A stretch of 64,000 nt of DNA, from contig CP034986.1 in assembly GCA_004026145.2 (NCBI GenBank), forward strand, positions 16,965,304 through 17,029,303, given 5' to 3'. Every line of letters starts with the position of its first letter. The stretch's first letter is position 1. The notes under the pieces are model-generated. The model was not told the DNA's origin. It saw only the letters and a program-made list of their open reading frames with translations, and did not search any database. This stretch comes from Takifugu bimaculatus. Its lineage: Eukaryota > Chordata > Actinopteri > Tetraodontiformes > Tetraodontidae. Of this stretch, positions 1 through 11,800 are shown in pieces. The position numbers and the translations under genes were made by a program.

Positions 1-1431
1 CCCTGATTCACCTCACTAGGATCTACAGCAAAGACATCAGGATGTCATTCGGGCTAGACAAATGTGGGCAGATGATATCTAGAAGGGGAAAGGTGATCGC
101 AAGCTGACGGGGTTGAACCACCTGAAGGGAACATCACAGATGTGCAGGACAGTTACAAATACCTGGGGATCCCACAGGCAAATGGTAACCATGAGGAGGC
201 GGCTAGGAGGTCAGCCACAGCCAAATACCTGCAGAGGTTAAGACAGGTCCTGAAAAGTCAGCTGAATGGTAAGCACAAGATCCAGGCCAAGATCTGATTA
301 CGCCCTGCCAGTAATCAGATACCCTGCTGGCATAACACCCTGGCCACTGGAAGAGATACAAGCCACTGACATCAAGACAAGGAAGCTCCTCACCATGCAC
401 GGAGGGTTTCACCCTAAGTCCAGTGTCCTGAGGCTGTACACAAAGCGAAAGGAAGGGGGCCGAGGACTAGTAAGTGTCCGAACTACTGTCCAGGAGGAAA
501 CAACAAGCCTCCAAGAATACATCAAGAAGATGGCCTCCACTGACCCACTGCTGAGTGAATGCCTCAGGCAACAAAAGCCCACCAAGGAGGAGGAACCTGA
601 GGGGCTATCATGGAAGGACAAGCCCATGCATGGACTGTACCACCGACAAATTGAGGAAGTGGCTGATATCGAGAAAACATACCAGTGGCTGACAAAGACC
701 GGACTGAAAGACAGCACAGAGGCACTACTCATGTCTGCACAAGAACAGGCCCTGAAAACCAGAGCAATAGAGGCCAGGGTCTACCATACCAGGCAAGACC
801 CCAGGTGCAGACTGTGTGGAGATGCACCTGAGACAGTCCAGCACATCACAGCAGGGTGCAAGATGCTGGCAGGCAAGGCATACATGGAACGGCATAACCA
901 GGTGGCTGGCATAGTGTACAGGAACATTTGCACTGAGTATGGGCTGGAGGTCCCAGGGACCAGGTGGGAGACACCCCCGAAAGTGGTGGAGAACGAGCAG
1001 GCCAAGATCCCGTGGGACTTCCAGATCCAGACTGACAAGATGGTGGTGGTCAACAAGCCTGACATAGTGGTGGTGGATAAACACCGGAAGACAGTGGTGC
1101 TGATAGATGTAGCAATTCCGAGTGATAGCAACATAAGGAAGAAGGAACACGAGAAGCTGGAGAAGTACCAAGGGCTGAAGGAGGAGATGGAGAGAATGTG
1201 GGGCATGATGGCAACAGTAGTCCCAGTGGTGATCGGGACACTAGGGGCAGTAACACCCAACCTGAGTAGATGGCTCCAACAGATACCAGGAACCACACCA
1301 GAGATCTCTGTCCAGAAGAGCGCAGTCCTAAGAACAGCTAAGATCTTGCGCAGAACCCTCAGACTCCCAGGCCTCTGGTAGAGGACCCGAGTCTGAAGGA
1401 AGGAGGTACTGCCCAGGAGGGCGAGGAAGAG
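1..1431 (+). mobile_element. 3' part of an R4/Dong/Rex6-type LINE
   Basis: The left edge cuts into a non-LTR retrotransposon that encodes a restriction-like endonuclease. Nucleotides 1-290 still read as the end of a reverse transcriptase (YSKDIRMSFGLDKCG, YKYLGIP), but the frame breaks near 285. From 266 to 1381 a 371-codon frame is open. It holds a CX2CX8HX4C zinc knuckle (CRLC...H...C, about residues 180-197) and a PDX14D nuclease signature (KPDIVVVDK...VLIDVAIPSD, about residues 265-290), followed by a basic/hydrophobic tail. This zinc-plus-PD-D order defines R2/R4-type elements, and the A/T-rich 3' junction fits the R4/Dong/Rex6 branch. The element ends at about 1431, directly abutting a (TA)n tract. 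The 5' part is outside the window. The copy looks inactive because of the frame break. Confidence 0.8.
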
Positions 1432-1543
<112 letters not shown>

Positions 1544-1599
1544 TTATAACGTTCTAATCCCTTTTGTATTTATTTATTCTGTTTCTATACTTTGTAAAT

Positions 1600-1695
1600 A
1601 CAAAACCTAGTCTACAGTTATATTAATCCACGTTAGGCTGCTACTACAATTCAATTTCCCTACGGGGATGAATAAAGTACATCTTGAATCTTAAA
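1600..1695 (+). mobile_element. Short 3' tail of a CR1/Rex1-like LINE
   Basis: The phrase TTTCCCTACGGGGATGAATA followed by AAGTACATCTTGAATCTT resembles the 3' end of fish CR1/Rex1-type LINEs, which finish in short CTTGAAT-type repeats. No coding sequence remains. A similar tail lies on the minus strand at about 30780-30860. The family name is inferred from memory of the consensus style. Confidence 0.4.
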
Positions 1696-1744
1696 CTGCT
1701 TCACTCCTATATATTTTTCTGCGGCGTCATCGCTAATTCATAAA

Positions 1745-2634
1745 TCCAAGACCACCACGTGTCTTTTAGATCCCATCCCAACACACCTGTTGAAGGATGT
1801 TTTACTATTGATAGGCAGTTCTATCCTGGACCAGATCAATTGTTCTTTAGTGACAGGTTATGTACCCCGGTCCTACAAGGTGGCAGTGATTAAGCCGTTG
1901 CTTAAAAAACCATCACTGGATCCCGATGTGTTAGCAAACTATAGGCCGATATCCAACCTTCCTTTTATCTCTAAAATCCTTGAGAAGGTGGTGGTGACTC
2001 AGTTACTGGAGCACCTGCAGAGAAACAGCCTGTTTGAGATGTTTCAGTCAGGCTTTAGAGCTCACCACAGTACAGAAACAGCACTTATTAAAATTACTAA
2101 TGATCTTCTTATAGCTTCAAATCATGGACTGGTTTCTGTGCTGGTTCTGCTGGACCTCAGTGCTGCTTTTGATACAGTTGATCACAGCATCCTGTTACAA
2201 AGACTGGAACATGTGATTGGGATTAAAGGGACAGCACTAGACTGGTTTAGATCATACTTATCTGATAGATACCAGTTTGCTCATGTCCATGGCGTTCCCT
2301 CTTCAGAAAGTAGGATTAACCATGGAGTTCCACAAGGTTCTGTACTTGGACCAATCCTTTTCACCTTGTACATGCTTCCCTTAGGAAACATTATTTGGCA
2401 GCATGGGATAAATTTTCATTTTTATGCTGATGACACTCAGCTATATTTATCCATGAAACCAGAGGAGACAGAGCAGTTAGTGAAGCTTCAGACCTGTCTT
2501 AAAGACATAAAGTCTTGGATGTCTTCAAATTTCCTTCTCAATTCAGGAAAAACTGAGGTCATGGTGTTTGGTCCTGAACCTCTCAGGGATAGATTAGATC
2601 ACATTATCACTCTAGATGGTATCTCCCTAGCATC
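1745..2634 (+). pseudogene. L2-type LINE reverse transcriptase, first part
   Basis: The frame from 1790 to 2656 reads as the core of an L2-clade reverse transcriptase. Visible blocks are KPLLKKPSLDP, NYRPISNLPFISKILEK, FRAHHSTETAL, LLDLSAAFDTVDH (first catalytic Asp), NHGVPQGSVLGP and YADDTQLY (active-site Asp pair). There is no endonuclease, so the copy is 5' truncated. It is cut at 2634 by a pogo-like DNA transposon, and L2 sequence resumes at 4788. The final 20 or so codons of the open frame are transposon end, not L2. Confidence 0.85.
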
Positions 2635-2788
2635 TACCGTATTTTCACGACCATAAGGCGCACTGTAATAAAAGGCGCAGTCTGAGTTATGGGTGCTATT
2701 TCTGTATTTAAAACATACATAAGGCGCACGGTATTATTAGGCGCATTCTGAAACATACAGTAAAAAATGACAACGGAAGTAAAACAGT

Positions 2789-3925
2789 GGGCCAGATTCA
2801 CGAAGCGTTCTTACGAACAAATTTGTTCTTAAGTCCCATTTACGAACAGTTTACGAAGATTGTGGCATTCACCAATTTCTTCTTATCCTGGATTTATTCG
2901 TAGGTAAGAACAAATCCTACGAACACTCAGGAGTACTCTTGCGCACATTTCAGTGCCGACATGTTGGTATGGTTGGGTTTTCTTCTCTTGTGCAGTTCAA
3001 TAAAATTCAATATTACAATGATAATTATGTCATATTTATTTATTTATTTCCTATTTTTGGTGATTTACGGAGAATTTTAAAATTACGTAAATGTGCCAAT
3101 GACTTAACATTAATCAACCAAATTGGAAACCATGCCAAAACTGTCTTTTTATTTGATTTTATCTTGATTTATTTTATTAGGGGATCGAGGATATGCCCTG
3201 GCTCCCTGGTTGTTGACGCCACTGACCAACCCTCAGACTCCACAGGAGTTTTATTCAATCAGATGCATGCGCGCAGTCGCTCCACCATTGAACGCACCAT
3301 CGGCATGTTAAAGGGGCGCTGGATGTGTTTGGACACAGAGCCACAACCCCGTGAGGATGTGCGTCCTGACGCAATGATGGGGCCAGACTGCAGGCACGCG
3401 GTTCACGTTCGAGCGCGATTAATTGCCCGTTTGTGAATAAAATGCATTATTGTCACAATCCGAGCACAGCTTTTACACGTTTATTTTTTTTACATTCTTT
3501 TTTTTTTTACATTCTCGTTGATTTCTTTAAGCGTGTTGGCTATAGTCATCAGGGTTGAGGCAATTTTATCAAGCGTGTTAGCCATCCTTTCTTGATTGTT
3601 CAACACGGCGTCAGAAATCAGGCGTGGAGAGGCAAGCTTTGGGCATTTGGCTGCTTTTTGCGCTGTCTACAGGGTCCTGCTGCAGTTCCTTTTATGGGCA
3701 TTAGTGGGCGGTGACTTATGCTAATCGTATGTTAATTAGACTCACCTGGCACGCGCTTTCAACTTACAGATGGCATTCATCAATCTAAGAACACAGCTGC
3801 GAACAATTCTGGGGCTTACGAACGCGTTGATGAATCCGACGTAGGGTTTTCTTAAAAAACTTCTTAATAACAACTTAAGAAAGAATCTAAGAAGATTCTT
3901 AAGAACATATTGGTGAATCTGGCCC
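2789..3925 (+). mobile_element. Non-autonomous PIF/Harbinger-like element nested in the pogo copy
   Basis: The ends read GGGCCAGATTCACGAAG and its complement, and the 3-bp target AGT is duplicated (2786-2788 and 3926-3928). The 12277 pogo copy shows the empty site, which confirms the boundaries. On the plus strand, 3170-3436 retains the end of a Harbinger transposase: MHARSRSTIERTIGMLKG holds the catalytic Glu and is joined directly to the last exon (DVRPDAMMGPDC). On the minus strand, about 3520-3640 retains the 3' end of the element's Myb-like gene. The middle of both genes is missing, so this is an internally deleted derivative of the element at 26300-30462. Confidence 0.85.
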
Positions 3926-3958
3926 AGTGAGTTTCGACACATTTATTGAACAAAATAT

Positions 3959-4593
3959 TCATTCTTCCGCCACAAAACTATCAAAGTTTTCATCTTCTGT
4001 ATCTGAATTAAATAGCTGCGCTATTTTAATGTCCAACATTCCGAATTCCTCTTCTTCATCACCTGAATCAGACTCACCGGTCGGTTCATCCATGTTGGTG
4101 ATGTGGCTGGGCACGGTTATCTTGTCGCGGCAGTAGGTACGGAAGATGGCCGCCCTCTCCTGGTAATCTGCGAGCAGCCGCTGCGCAACAGTTGTCCTTG
4201 CGCGTATGGAGAGATGTCGCCTCCTCATAAAGCGAAAACACCAAGACGGACCTCCTTGGAAGTGCTCAATGTCCATTTCTGCAGCAATCGCTTTGGCCTT
4301 TTGCCAAATGGTCACAGTAGAGACGCCCCTTCCAGTTGTTCGCTGTTCCACAACCCACTGTTCCACTCGGTCTTCCAGCTCAGGCTGCCAGCTCACCTTG
4401 CTTTGTTTCCGTGGAAACTCAGCTTCGTCTTCCTCACTTGGCGCAGTTCATTTCCTTGTTTTCTCCACTTTCTGACCATGGACTCATTTACATTAAAATG
4501 TCTTGCAGCTGCTCGATTGCCATTTTCAGCTGCATATTCGATGGCCTGCAGTTTAAAGTAAGCCTCATAGGCGTGTCGCTTGACCGGCGCCAT
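3959..4593 (-). pseudogene. Pogo-like transposase DNA-binding remnant
   Basis: Two overlapping minus-strand frames (4593-4393 and 4396-3959) together give a short protein. It starts MAPVKRHAYEAYFKLQAIEY, a BrkDBD/psq-type helix-turn-helix as in pogo and CENP-B relatives. A second CENP-B-type helix region follows (VEQWVVEQRTTGRG...FQGGPSWCFRFMRR), then SHITNMDE, where the first catalytic Asp of the DDE domain should be. The reading then jumps straight to an acidic tail (DSGDEEEEFGML). The remaining DDE catalytic block is absent, so it could bind DNA at most. The two frames are offset, which implies a frameshift near 4394. Confidence 0.75.
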
Positions 4594-4787
4594 TTTAGGG
4601 GGTTCTTACGCATAGGTGTGCCGCTAATTGATGGGCGGAGCGTTTACCGTACTGCACCTACCACAGGCACACAGCAGATTTTGGAACTCAGTCCACACAC
4701 AAGGCGCACCATATTATAAGGAGCACCGTCGATTTTTGAGAAAATCTCAGTGTTTTAGGTGCGCCTTATAGTCGTGAAAATACGGTA

Positions 4788-4907
4788 GTCTCTCTGTGAG
4801 GAATCTTGGAGTAACTTTTGATCAAAATTTGTCCTTTAACTCACACATCAAAATAGTCTCTAGAAGTGCCTTTTTTCACCTGAGGAAAATCACAAGGATC
4901 CAGGTTT
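4788..4907 (+). pseudogene. L2 LINE, continuation after the pogo insertion
   Basis: This is the segment that normally follows the 2634 breakpoint (NLGVTFDQNLSFNSHIK-like, SAFFHLR) in the 62-kb L2 copy. It stops at about 4907, where unrelated sequence begins, and its last part was later duplicated in tandem. Confidence 0.75.
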
Positions 4908-5710
4908 ATCCTGGAAATTATTAAAAAATGATTTCAACAACAAGCAGACTGCTTGTTTAATGTTTTACATTAAACAAGCAGGATGTCTGTTTTACATTAA
5001 ACAAACAGGGCATATCCAGCAGGACAGCACTGATAAGTTTAGGCATCAACTCTCTGGAAAAACACACACCGCTGCAATAGCATAGACACAAGTAGGTAAT
5101 ATATTATAGACCCTAAGTTATAGGCAGTCGAGAACTCTGTTGCAAAAGGAAATTTTTATGTTGCTGAGAGAGGACCCTATGCTTAACCTTTTAGGAAGTT
5201 TCAAAGATCCTGTTCAAACCAACCTTTTTCTTAGGCACTCAAAAAAATGGAAATAAATGTTTGTTTCCTACAGAATGTGTAGTCTCTAGAAGTGCCTTTT
5301 TTCACCTGAGGAAAATCACAAGGATCCAGGTTTCTCCTGGAAATTATTAAAAAATGATTTCAACAACAAGCAGACTGCTTGTTTAATGTTTTACATTAAA
5401 CAAGCAGGATGTCTGTTTTACATTAAACAAACAGGACATATCCAGCAGGACAGCACTGATAAGTTTAGGCATCAACTCTCTGGAAAAACACACACCGCTG
5501 CAATAGCATAGACACAAGTAGGTACCGTAATATATTATAGACCCTAAGTTATAGGCAGTCGAGAACTCTGTTGCAAAAGGAAATTTTTATGTTGCTGAGA
5601 GAGGACCCTATGCTTAACCTTTTAGGAAGTTTCAAAGATCCTGTTCAAACCAACCTTTTTCTTAGGCACTCAAAAAAATGGAAATAAATGTTTGTTTCCT
5701 ACAGAATGTG
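4854..5710. repeat. Tandem duplication, two units of about 0.43 kb
   Basis: 4854-5279 and 5280-5710 are nearly identical, differing by a few substitutions and a short insertion near 5525. The unit starts inside L2 sequence (TAGTCTCTAGAAGTGCC) and ends at CAGAATGTG. The junction shares TAGT microhomology. Each unit carries a perfect 14-bp hairpin (4949-4981 and 5375-5407). No coding potential was seen. Confidence 0.9.
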
Positions 5711-5855
5711 TAGTACAAACCTTTGGCTGATATTCAGATCAAATCTATGATAAATTAATGTAAAAAAAAACCCATGAAATTCAAAAAGGTTATCAAATTC
5801 TCACCACTCTATCTTAAGACACAGAGTAATATTTTCTGCACACAAATCTGCCTAC

Positions 5856-8800
5856 CTCTTCTAGGCAGCGAGCTTCCTCTTGCCCATTTTCTCTAGTGAA
5901 TTCCTCTAAGGGGTACTGCAGTCTGGGAAATGGGGCTATTGGCCAGTCAAATGATGGAACATCCAGTTTGTGGATTGATTTGGAGTGTGTTGTAGCCAAA
6001 CAACCTTTAAGCGAGAGACCAAGAACTATCAATATAACATATATAACATACAGTATAAAAAATTAGCTAAATAAGTTAAATATAGATGCATGTTTCATAT
6101 CTGGACATTATACTGACAAGCACATATGGTTTTAAAAAATTTCCAACAAAAATACATGTATAAAAGAATATCAGCAATGTATTTTATATACCCATGGTTC
6201 TCCCATGGAAAGCTCCCATGAATGATAATATACTGAGGTCCGGACAGCCTGGAGCCTAAGGCAGAAATTCAAAAAAGTAAAAAATAATAAATAAAAAACA
6301 AAGAATATAAAAAATACACATTTTGGATAGGTTATAGTATAGTATAGTCAAGTATAGTATAGTCGGACAGACAGACAGACAGGCAGGCAGGCAGGCAGGC
6401 AGGCTGACTGACTGACTACAAAAAAGTCCTACAATTTTAGAAGAGAAAAATATAAAAAATACACATTTTGGATAGGTTATAGTCAAGTATAGTCAAGTAT
6501 AGTATAGTATAGTATAGTATAGTATGACGGACAGACAGACAGACAGACAGACAGAATGAATACAAAAAAGTCCTACAATTTTAGAAGAGAATTTCTTTCA
6601 CTCACCTGGTTTATCATGCATGTGCTGATGTCTTCATTAGATGGAGTATTCTTACCTCTTTCCTTGTTCTATGACAGAAGAAATTAACTTACTCCCAAGT
6701 TCTAAAATTATTTTGGAAGTCTATTTCTAAAAGAGGCTGCATGTCCCACAGTGAGCAAAATACACATTACAGGAACTTCCTGAAAGAAAATCCCAGATCT
6801 GGTCGATTTCCAACATAACACTTCATGTCAATTGTATTTTTTTTTTAAATACAGTTGACACAATATTGCATAAATGAATTCAATTAATTAATAGATACTC
6901 ATGGAAATAAGATTTAAGGCATGTGGACTGGTATTGCCAAAAATAAATGTAAAGCACACATCAATAAATTAACGCAGAGTGCACATCAGGATAAAAAATA
7001 ACAGTACAGAAACATCACTGACAAAGTGAAATTACTGTGAAAATTGTGACACAAACCATAAATTTAACCTAATGACACAAAAGAGATCTATGATCTTGAA
7101 ATATTAAGAAATGTTGAAACTGCACTTTGCTGGGGTTTCACTATTCCTTGAACGCTGTCTTTGATTATAGCACTCTGATTATCTGAAATGTGGTATGAAA
7201 GGTTTGTCATACTGCTTTTTGGCAGATGATGCCCTGATGCCCTACTGAGGAAGTTGGCAACCAAGTGTGAAACCAAATGCGAGGCCATGGTCCTCGGCTA
7301 GAAAAGGGTGGTTTTCCCTCTCCAGGTTGGTGGAGAGGTCCTGCCTCAAGGGGAGGGGTTCAAGTATCTCGGGGTCTTGTTCGCGAGTGAGGGAAAGATA
7401 GAACATGAGATTGATAGGTGGCTCGGGGCAGCCTCTGCAGTTATGCAGTCGGTGTACCGTCCCTCTATTCTAAATAAAGAGCTTAGTCAAAAGGCAAAGC
7501 TCTCAATTTACTGGTTAACCCATGCTCCCACTCTCACCTATGGTCATGATCTTTGGGTAGTGACCGAAAGGCCAAGATCACGGATCCAAGCAGCCAAAAT
7601 GAGTTTCCTCCACAGGGTGGCTAGGTGCTTCCTTAGACTTAGGGTGAGAAGCTCAGGCACTCGGAAGGAGCTTGGCATAAAGCCGCTGCTCCTTCTCATT
7701 GAGAAGAGTCAACTGAGGTGGCTCGGGCAAATGTTTCAGATGCCCCCTGGATGCTTCCCTAGGGAGGTGTTCCAGGCATGTCCCACCAGGAGGAGGCCCT
7801 GAGGCAGACCCAGGACACGCTGGAGAGAGTACGGTAAATCTCTCGGCTGGCCTGGGAGCACCCCAGAATACTCCTGGAAGAGATGGGCGAAGTGTATGGG
7901 GTGAGGGCTTAGGCTGCTGCCTCTGTGAACCAGCCTCGGATAAGTGGAAGAAGATGAGACGAGACGAGACAGGACGAAGGTTGTATGGATTGCATCACTG
8001 TTTACTTACCCTATACCAGATAAACATTGCTTTGTAGGCATTTTCATTGGAGCAAGAGCCACAAGCCATAGTCTGAACACGGGTCATACCACTAGGAGCA
8101 ACCTGATTAAAATAAAAGAGTTGGCATTACATACTTATATACACACAGGGAACGCCAGTATTTCAATAATAATGCTTTTGTTTTGTTTATTATTTTTCCT
8201 TCATACATACTGATGAATATGAAATAGTATAATCAAGATCACTGAAGTGCAGACCTTCAGATTACATCCAAGTTACTTAAATAATTTCAACCCAGAATGA
8301 CAAATTGAAAAATTAAGTTAGGCATATATATATATATATACACACACATACATACATACATATATACATACATACATACATACATACATTTACACATAGT
8401 CTGAAAATAAGCAATGTTCACACATTTATAAAATAAAAATGTTTATATGCATGGTACTGACTGATAAAAGACTTTGAGTGATCTTGTCTGGAAAGTTGTG
8501 GGGCGGCAAGATTCCCAAAGCAGGACGGTTTACAAATGTACTCTAAAAATGGAACCACACAAAAACAAGATTTTGGTGAGTAAAAAACATTTAACATTTC
8601 CACAGAGTACAATAACATGAGCTTTTTAACATAAGCAGTATTGTCTGAGAAGAAAAGATGCCTTTACCCGTTACCATTGCATAAATGCAATCAATTAATT
8701 AATTAATTAACTTTAATTAATAGATAGCCATAAGTAAAGGGTCACTTTTCCAATTCATTGTTGTGATATGTTGAAACAATTCTGCATTGTGTATTGAAAA

Positions 8801-11800
8801 GTAATTCAATTTGCACATACTGTGGCATGCAAGTTTGGGCACCCCTGACAAAAAGTTCTGTAAAAGTGAACAATTCTTCAAATCCTAGATGAACTGATTC
8901 CCAAAGGGAATAAAGTTAAAGAGGAATATTATTTTTTTAAACAATATTAGTGAGGGTTTTTTTTGTTGTTTTTACAATTTTATAATGAAACAGAGTAAGG
9001 AGCACCTTGAAAAAATGGAGGAGATTTCAGCTCTCTGATTTCTTTAAACAAGGTATCAATTTGGCCTATTGAGAGTGTTTACATTTCAAAATTTCATAGA
9101 TGTTTGGTGTCCTCTTATGTTGTGTTTAGAAGCAACAAACACAGACACTGTGAAAAGTTGCCTTTTGTTATTTCAAAAAATAAAAAGATGACAAAAAATA
9201 ATGATCAGTAGCTGCCTCTTCAATATCAGTTACCTCATCTTGTTAACATTAAACATGGTTTTATTTAAACTTAGCAAATGAGATTGAGTTTTGTTTAATC
9301 AATTATATGCTAACATTTTATTAAAGCTCCACTGGAACACAGACAAAAACTTTCAAGTAGCAGTCTGGGGCCCTAACTAGCCTGAATTACTTTGGATGAT
9401 TTTGAGAAAATCACTTAATATATACAGTGCAGTCAGAATGTTTCCAGACTTTCTAACCTTTTATTCTAATAAAACCTCATGCAAAAATGTAAACAAAAAA
9501 GCAAATTTAGGAAAAATAACTACAATATTGTATTGACAAAAATACCCTTAATGTAAAATAAAAATACATCTTTTGGCTTGTGTGTGTGTGTGCGTGTGCG
9601 TGTGTGAGTGTGAGTGTGAGTGTGAGTGTGAGTGTGAGTGTGAGTGTGTGTGTGTGTGTATGCATGCACATGCATTTGAATGCCTACCATATTGTTAGGG
9701 TTAGACATCAGTTTAAGAAGGGCTGGATGGTTGTATCCTATAGGAGGACAAAGTGGGAGTGGACATTGATGTAAGAAAATCTGTTTTTGTTGTGAAATTG
9801 TTTATACTAAACTTACATAATAAATATAAGAAACTAGTCAAAATCAACAATTTAACACGTCTTCAGTGACCAGTTAAAAACAACATTAGAATAATGAGTA
9901 TGAATAGATTTATATGAAAGTTCAGATTGATCTCACTGCATGTCTACACTGATATATGGGTCAAGATGCAAGAAAGAATACATTTATTGTCTAAAACAAT
10001 AGTTCAAAGCTTTGCTACCAACCAATTGGGATGGATGAGATCTGAGTGTAGAGGTCCAACATTCGGTTGTCGTCCACATCTACCAAGTAATTACCCCTGC
10101 TCTTTTCATAGTTACAAAAGAAGTTGATTGCCCCCACATTCTAAAAAGACAAATGAAACATATTAATACAGAATAGCAATGGTGACATTCATGACAGAGA
10201 TAGGTGAATAGAAAAACATAAAAATCCAGTGCCACTAAAAAGTATGTGAACCTTGTGGAATTTCATGGTTTGGCTGCTTTGCCATAAAATGTCATTTGAT
10301 CATCAGATAAGTCAAGGGTAGTGAAACATATATTTCTTCAACAAAGAATCTGATCTTTATGAACAATCAGAAAAACCTCACAATGCTCGTTGGGCCCTCA
10401 CCACAGTAGAATAAGGAAAGAGATCTACATGTAAAAATCACACCTGTCAAAATTTTAAAAATACACTGCTCCACTTAATTGCCTAGAGAGGAAAATACAG
10501 CCATCTTTTGTCAAGAAGAGATAAACATCTGTTAAGATTTCATCCAGTCCGCTGCTTGTCTCAGGCTCACCCAAGAGAACCTGCGGCAACGCACCGATCC
10601 CTATCAAAGCCAATAACCAGTAGGATGTTTATACCTAGGCATAATATTATAGTGTTATTAAGTGCTAAAACAGTTATCCCAAACAGTGGGTTGTTTCAGA
10701 GAAATAATGTCATGCCCTGTCAAGCAATTCTCTGATCAAGCTGCTGCGTGATAAAATATTGGCCCTTTTTTTTCTTGTTGCCAATTCTGCTTACATTTCA
10801 CCTGTTTCCAACTAGCCCACTAATATGCATATCACCACATTACCTGTAACTTCAAGTGACACTTAGTTGTCAGCTCAGCAAACTATGCACATTTTTACTT
10901 CCTCAGTTCAAGACTCAAGGGGATTCTCAGCCAATTTTACATCAGGCAAAACAACCTCTTGTGAGACACTCAATTTTGGGGCTCTGACAAGCCCATCTTT
11001 CATTATTCTCATGGCTTACGCAAACACTCACAATGATAGTGTATCTTTGTATGTACTGTGGTTTTAAGTTTAGTTTTAAGTTTTTTAGTAGTGTATTGTG
11101 TCATCTGTCTTGTTATTTGGGATATTGGTGTTTGTTGGATGAAGAATTGATTCTTGGTGTGTTTGATTGAATAATTTTCTTAAATAAAACGCATACAGTC
11201 ACATACAGTAACGGTCTTTAATAACAACAAAGATTTAAAAAAAATTAAAAAACGACATTGTTAGAGACAGACAGCAGGTCAGATTCCCAGGGAGCAAATA
11301 GAGATGGACCCTCAGACAGTAAAGTCTATTCTGGACATACAGGGGTAGGAAAGTTCTTGATTAACACATTTTTTTGGCTAGCTGGTCAGGGTGTTGATGA
11401 AAATAGGCCACCAGTTTGGTGTCCAAAATCTGGCAAACACAACCCCCAGACCTCTTTTCTGGACCATAATCCATCCCAGTCCACCTGGTACTGAACCCCC
11501 TCTCCCTGGAAACTCGCAAGTACTATGTGAGAGTGGGACTCGAGGCGGGGGGGAGGTTATGGACTATGATTCAGAGAATCAAATGCGCCTCTGAATGAGG
11601 GTGCGGATGAGTCTGACTGGATTTAATATATTTTATTCTGAGTTGAGGTCGGGTTGGAAGTTTCGGTGTTACAGATAGAGACATGGTGAACAGGCTGGGT
11701 CAATACTACTTGAGCGAGCTGAGGAAAAATGCTAGGGAGGTATGCATGATACAGAGCACAGTCTAGCATTGTGGATCTGTGACCAAAATACTGTGGCTGA

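Larger units (their letters stand above)
2637..4785 (-). mobile_element. Pogo/Tigger-like DNA transposon, copy 1 (host of a nested MITE)
   Basis: Terminal inverted repeats of the form CCGTATTTTCACGACYATAA and their complement bound the element. A TA dinucleotide is duplicated on each side (2635-2636 and 4786-4787), as expected for Tc1/mariner-superfamily integration. It lies inside an L2 LINE, whose reading continues on the right. About 1.1 kb of its length is a nested Harbinger element (2789-3925), so the pogo copy itself is about 1.0 kb. Related copies are at 12277-13436 and 37646-38746. It encodes only a DNA-binding remnant on the minus strand, so it is non-autonomous. Confidence 0.85.

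Noticed and set aside
203..1298. Several minus-strand frames opposite the left-edge LINE
   Set aside because: They are antisense shadows of the 371-codon LINE frame and show no family motifs.
9520..9774. HTHTHT / VSVSVS repeat frames
   Set aside because: Translation of the TG/GAGTGT microsatellite. Only the few codons at 9688-9737 are real, as an abat exon.
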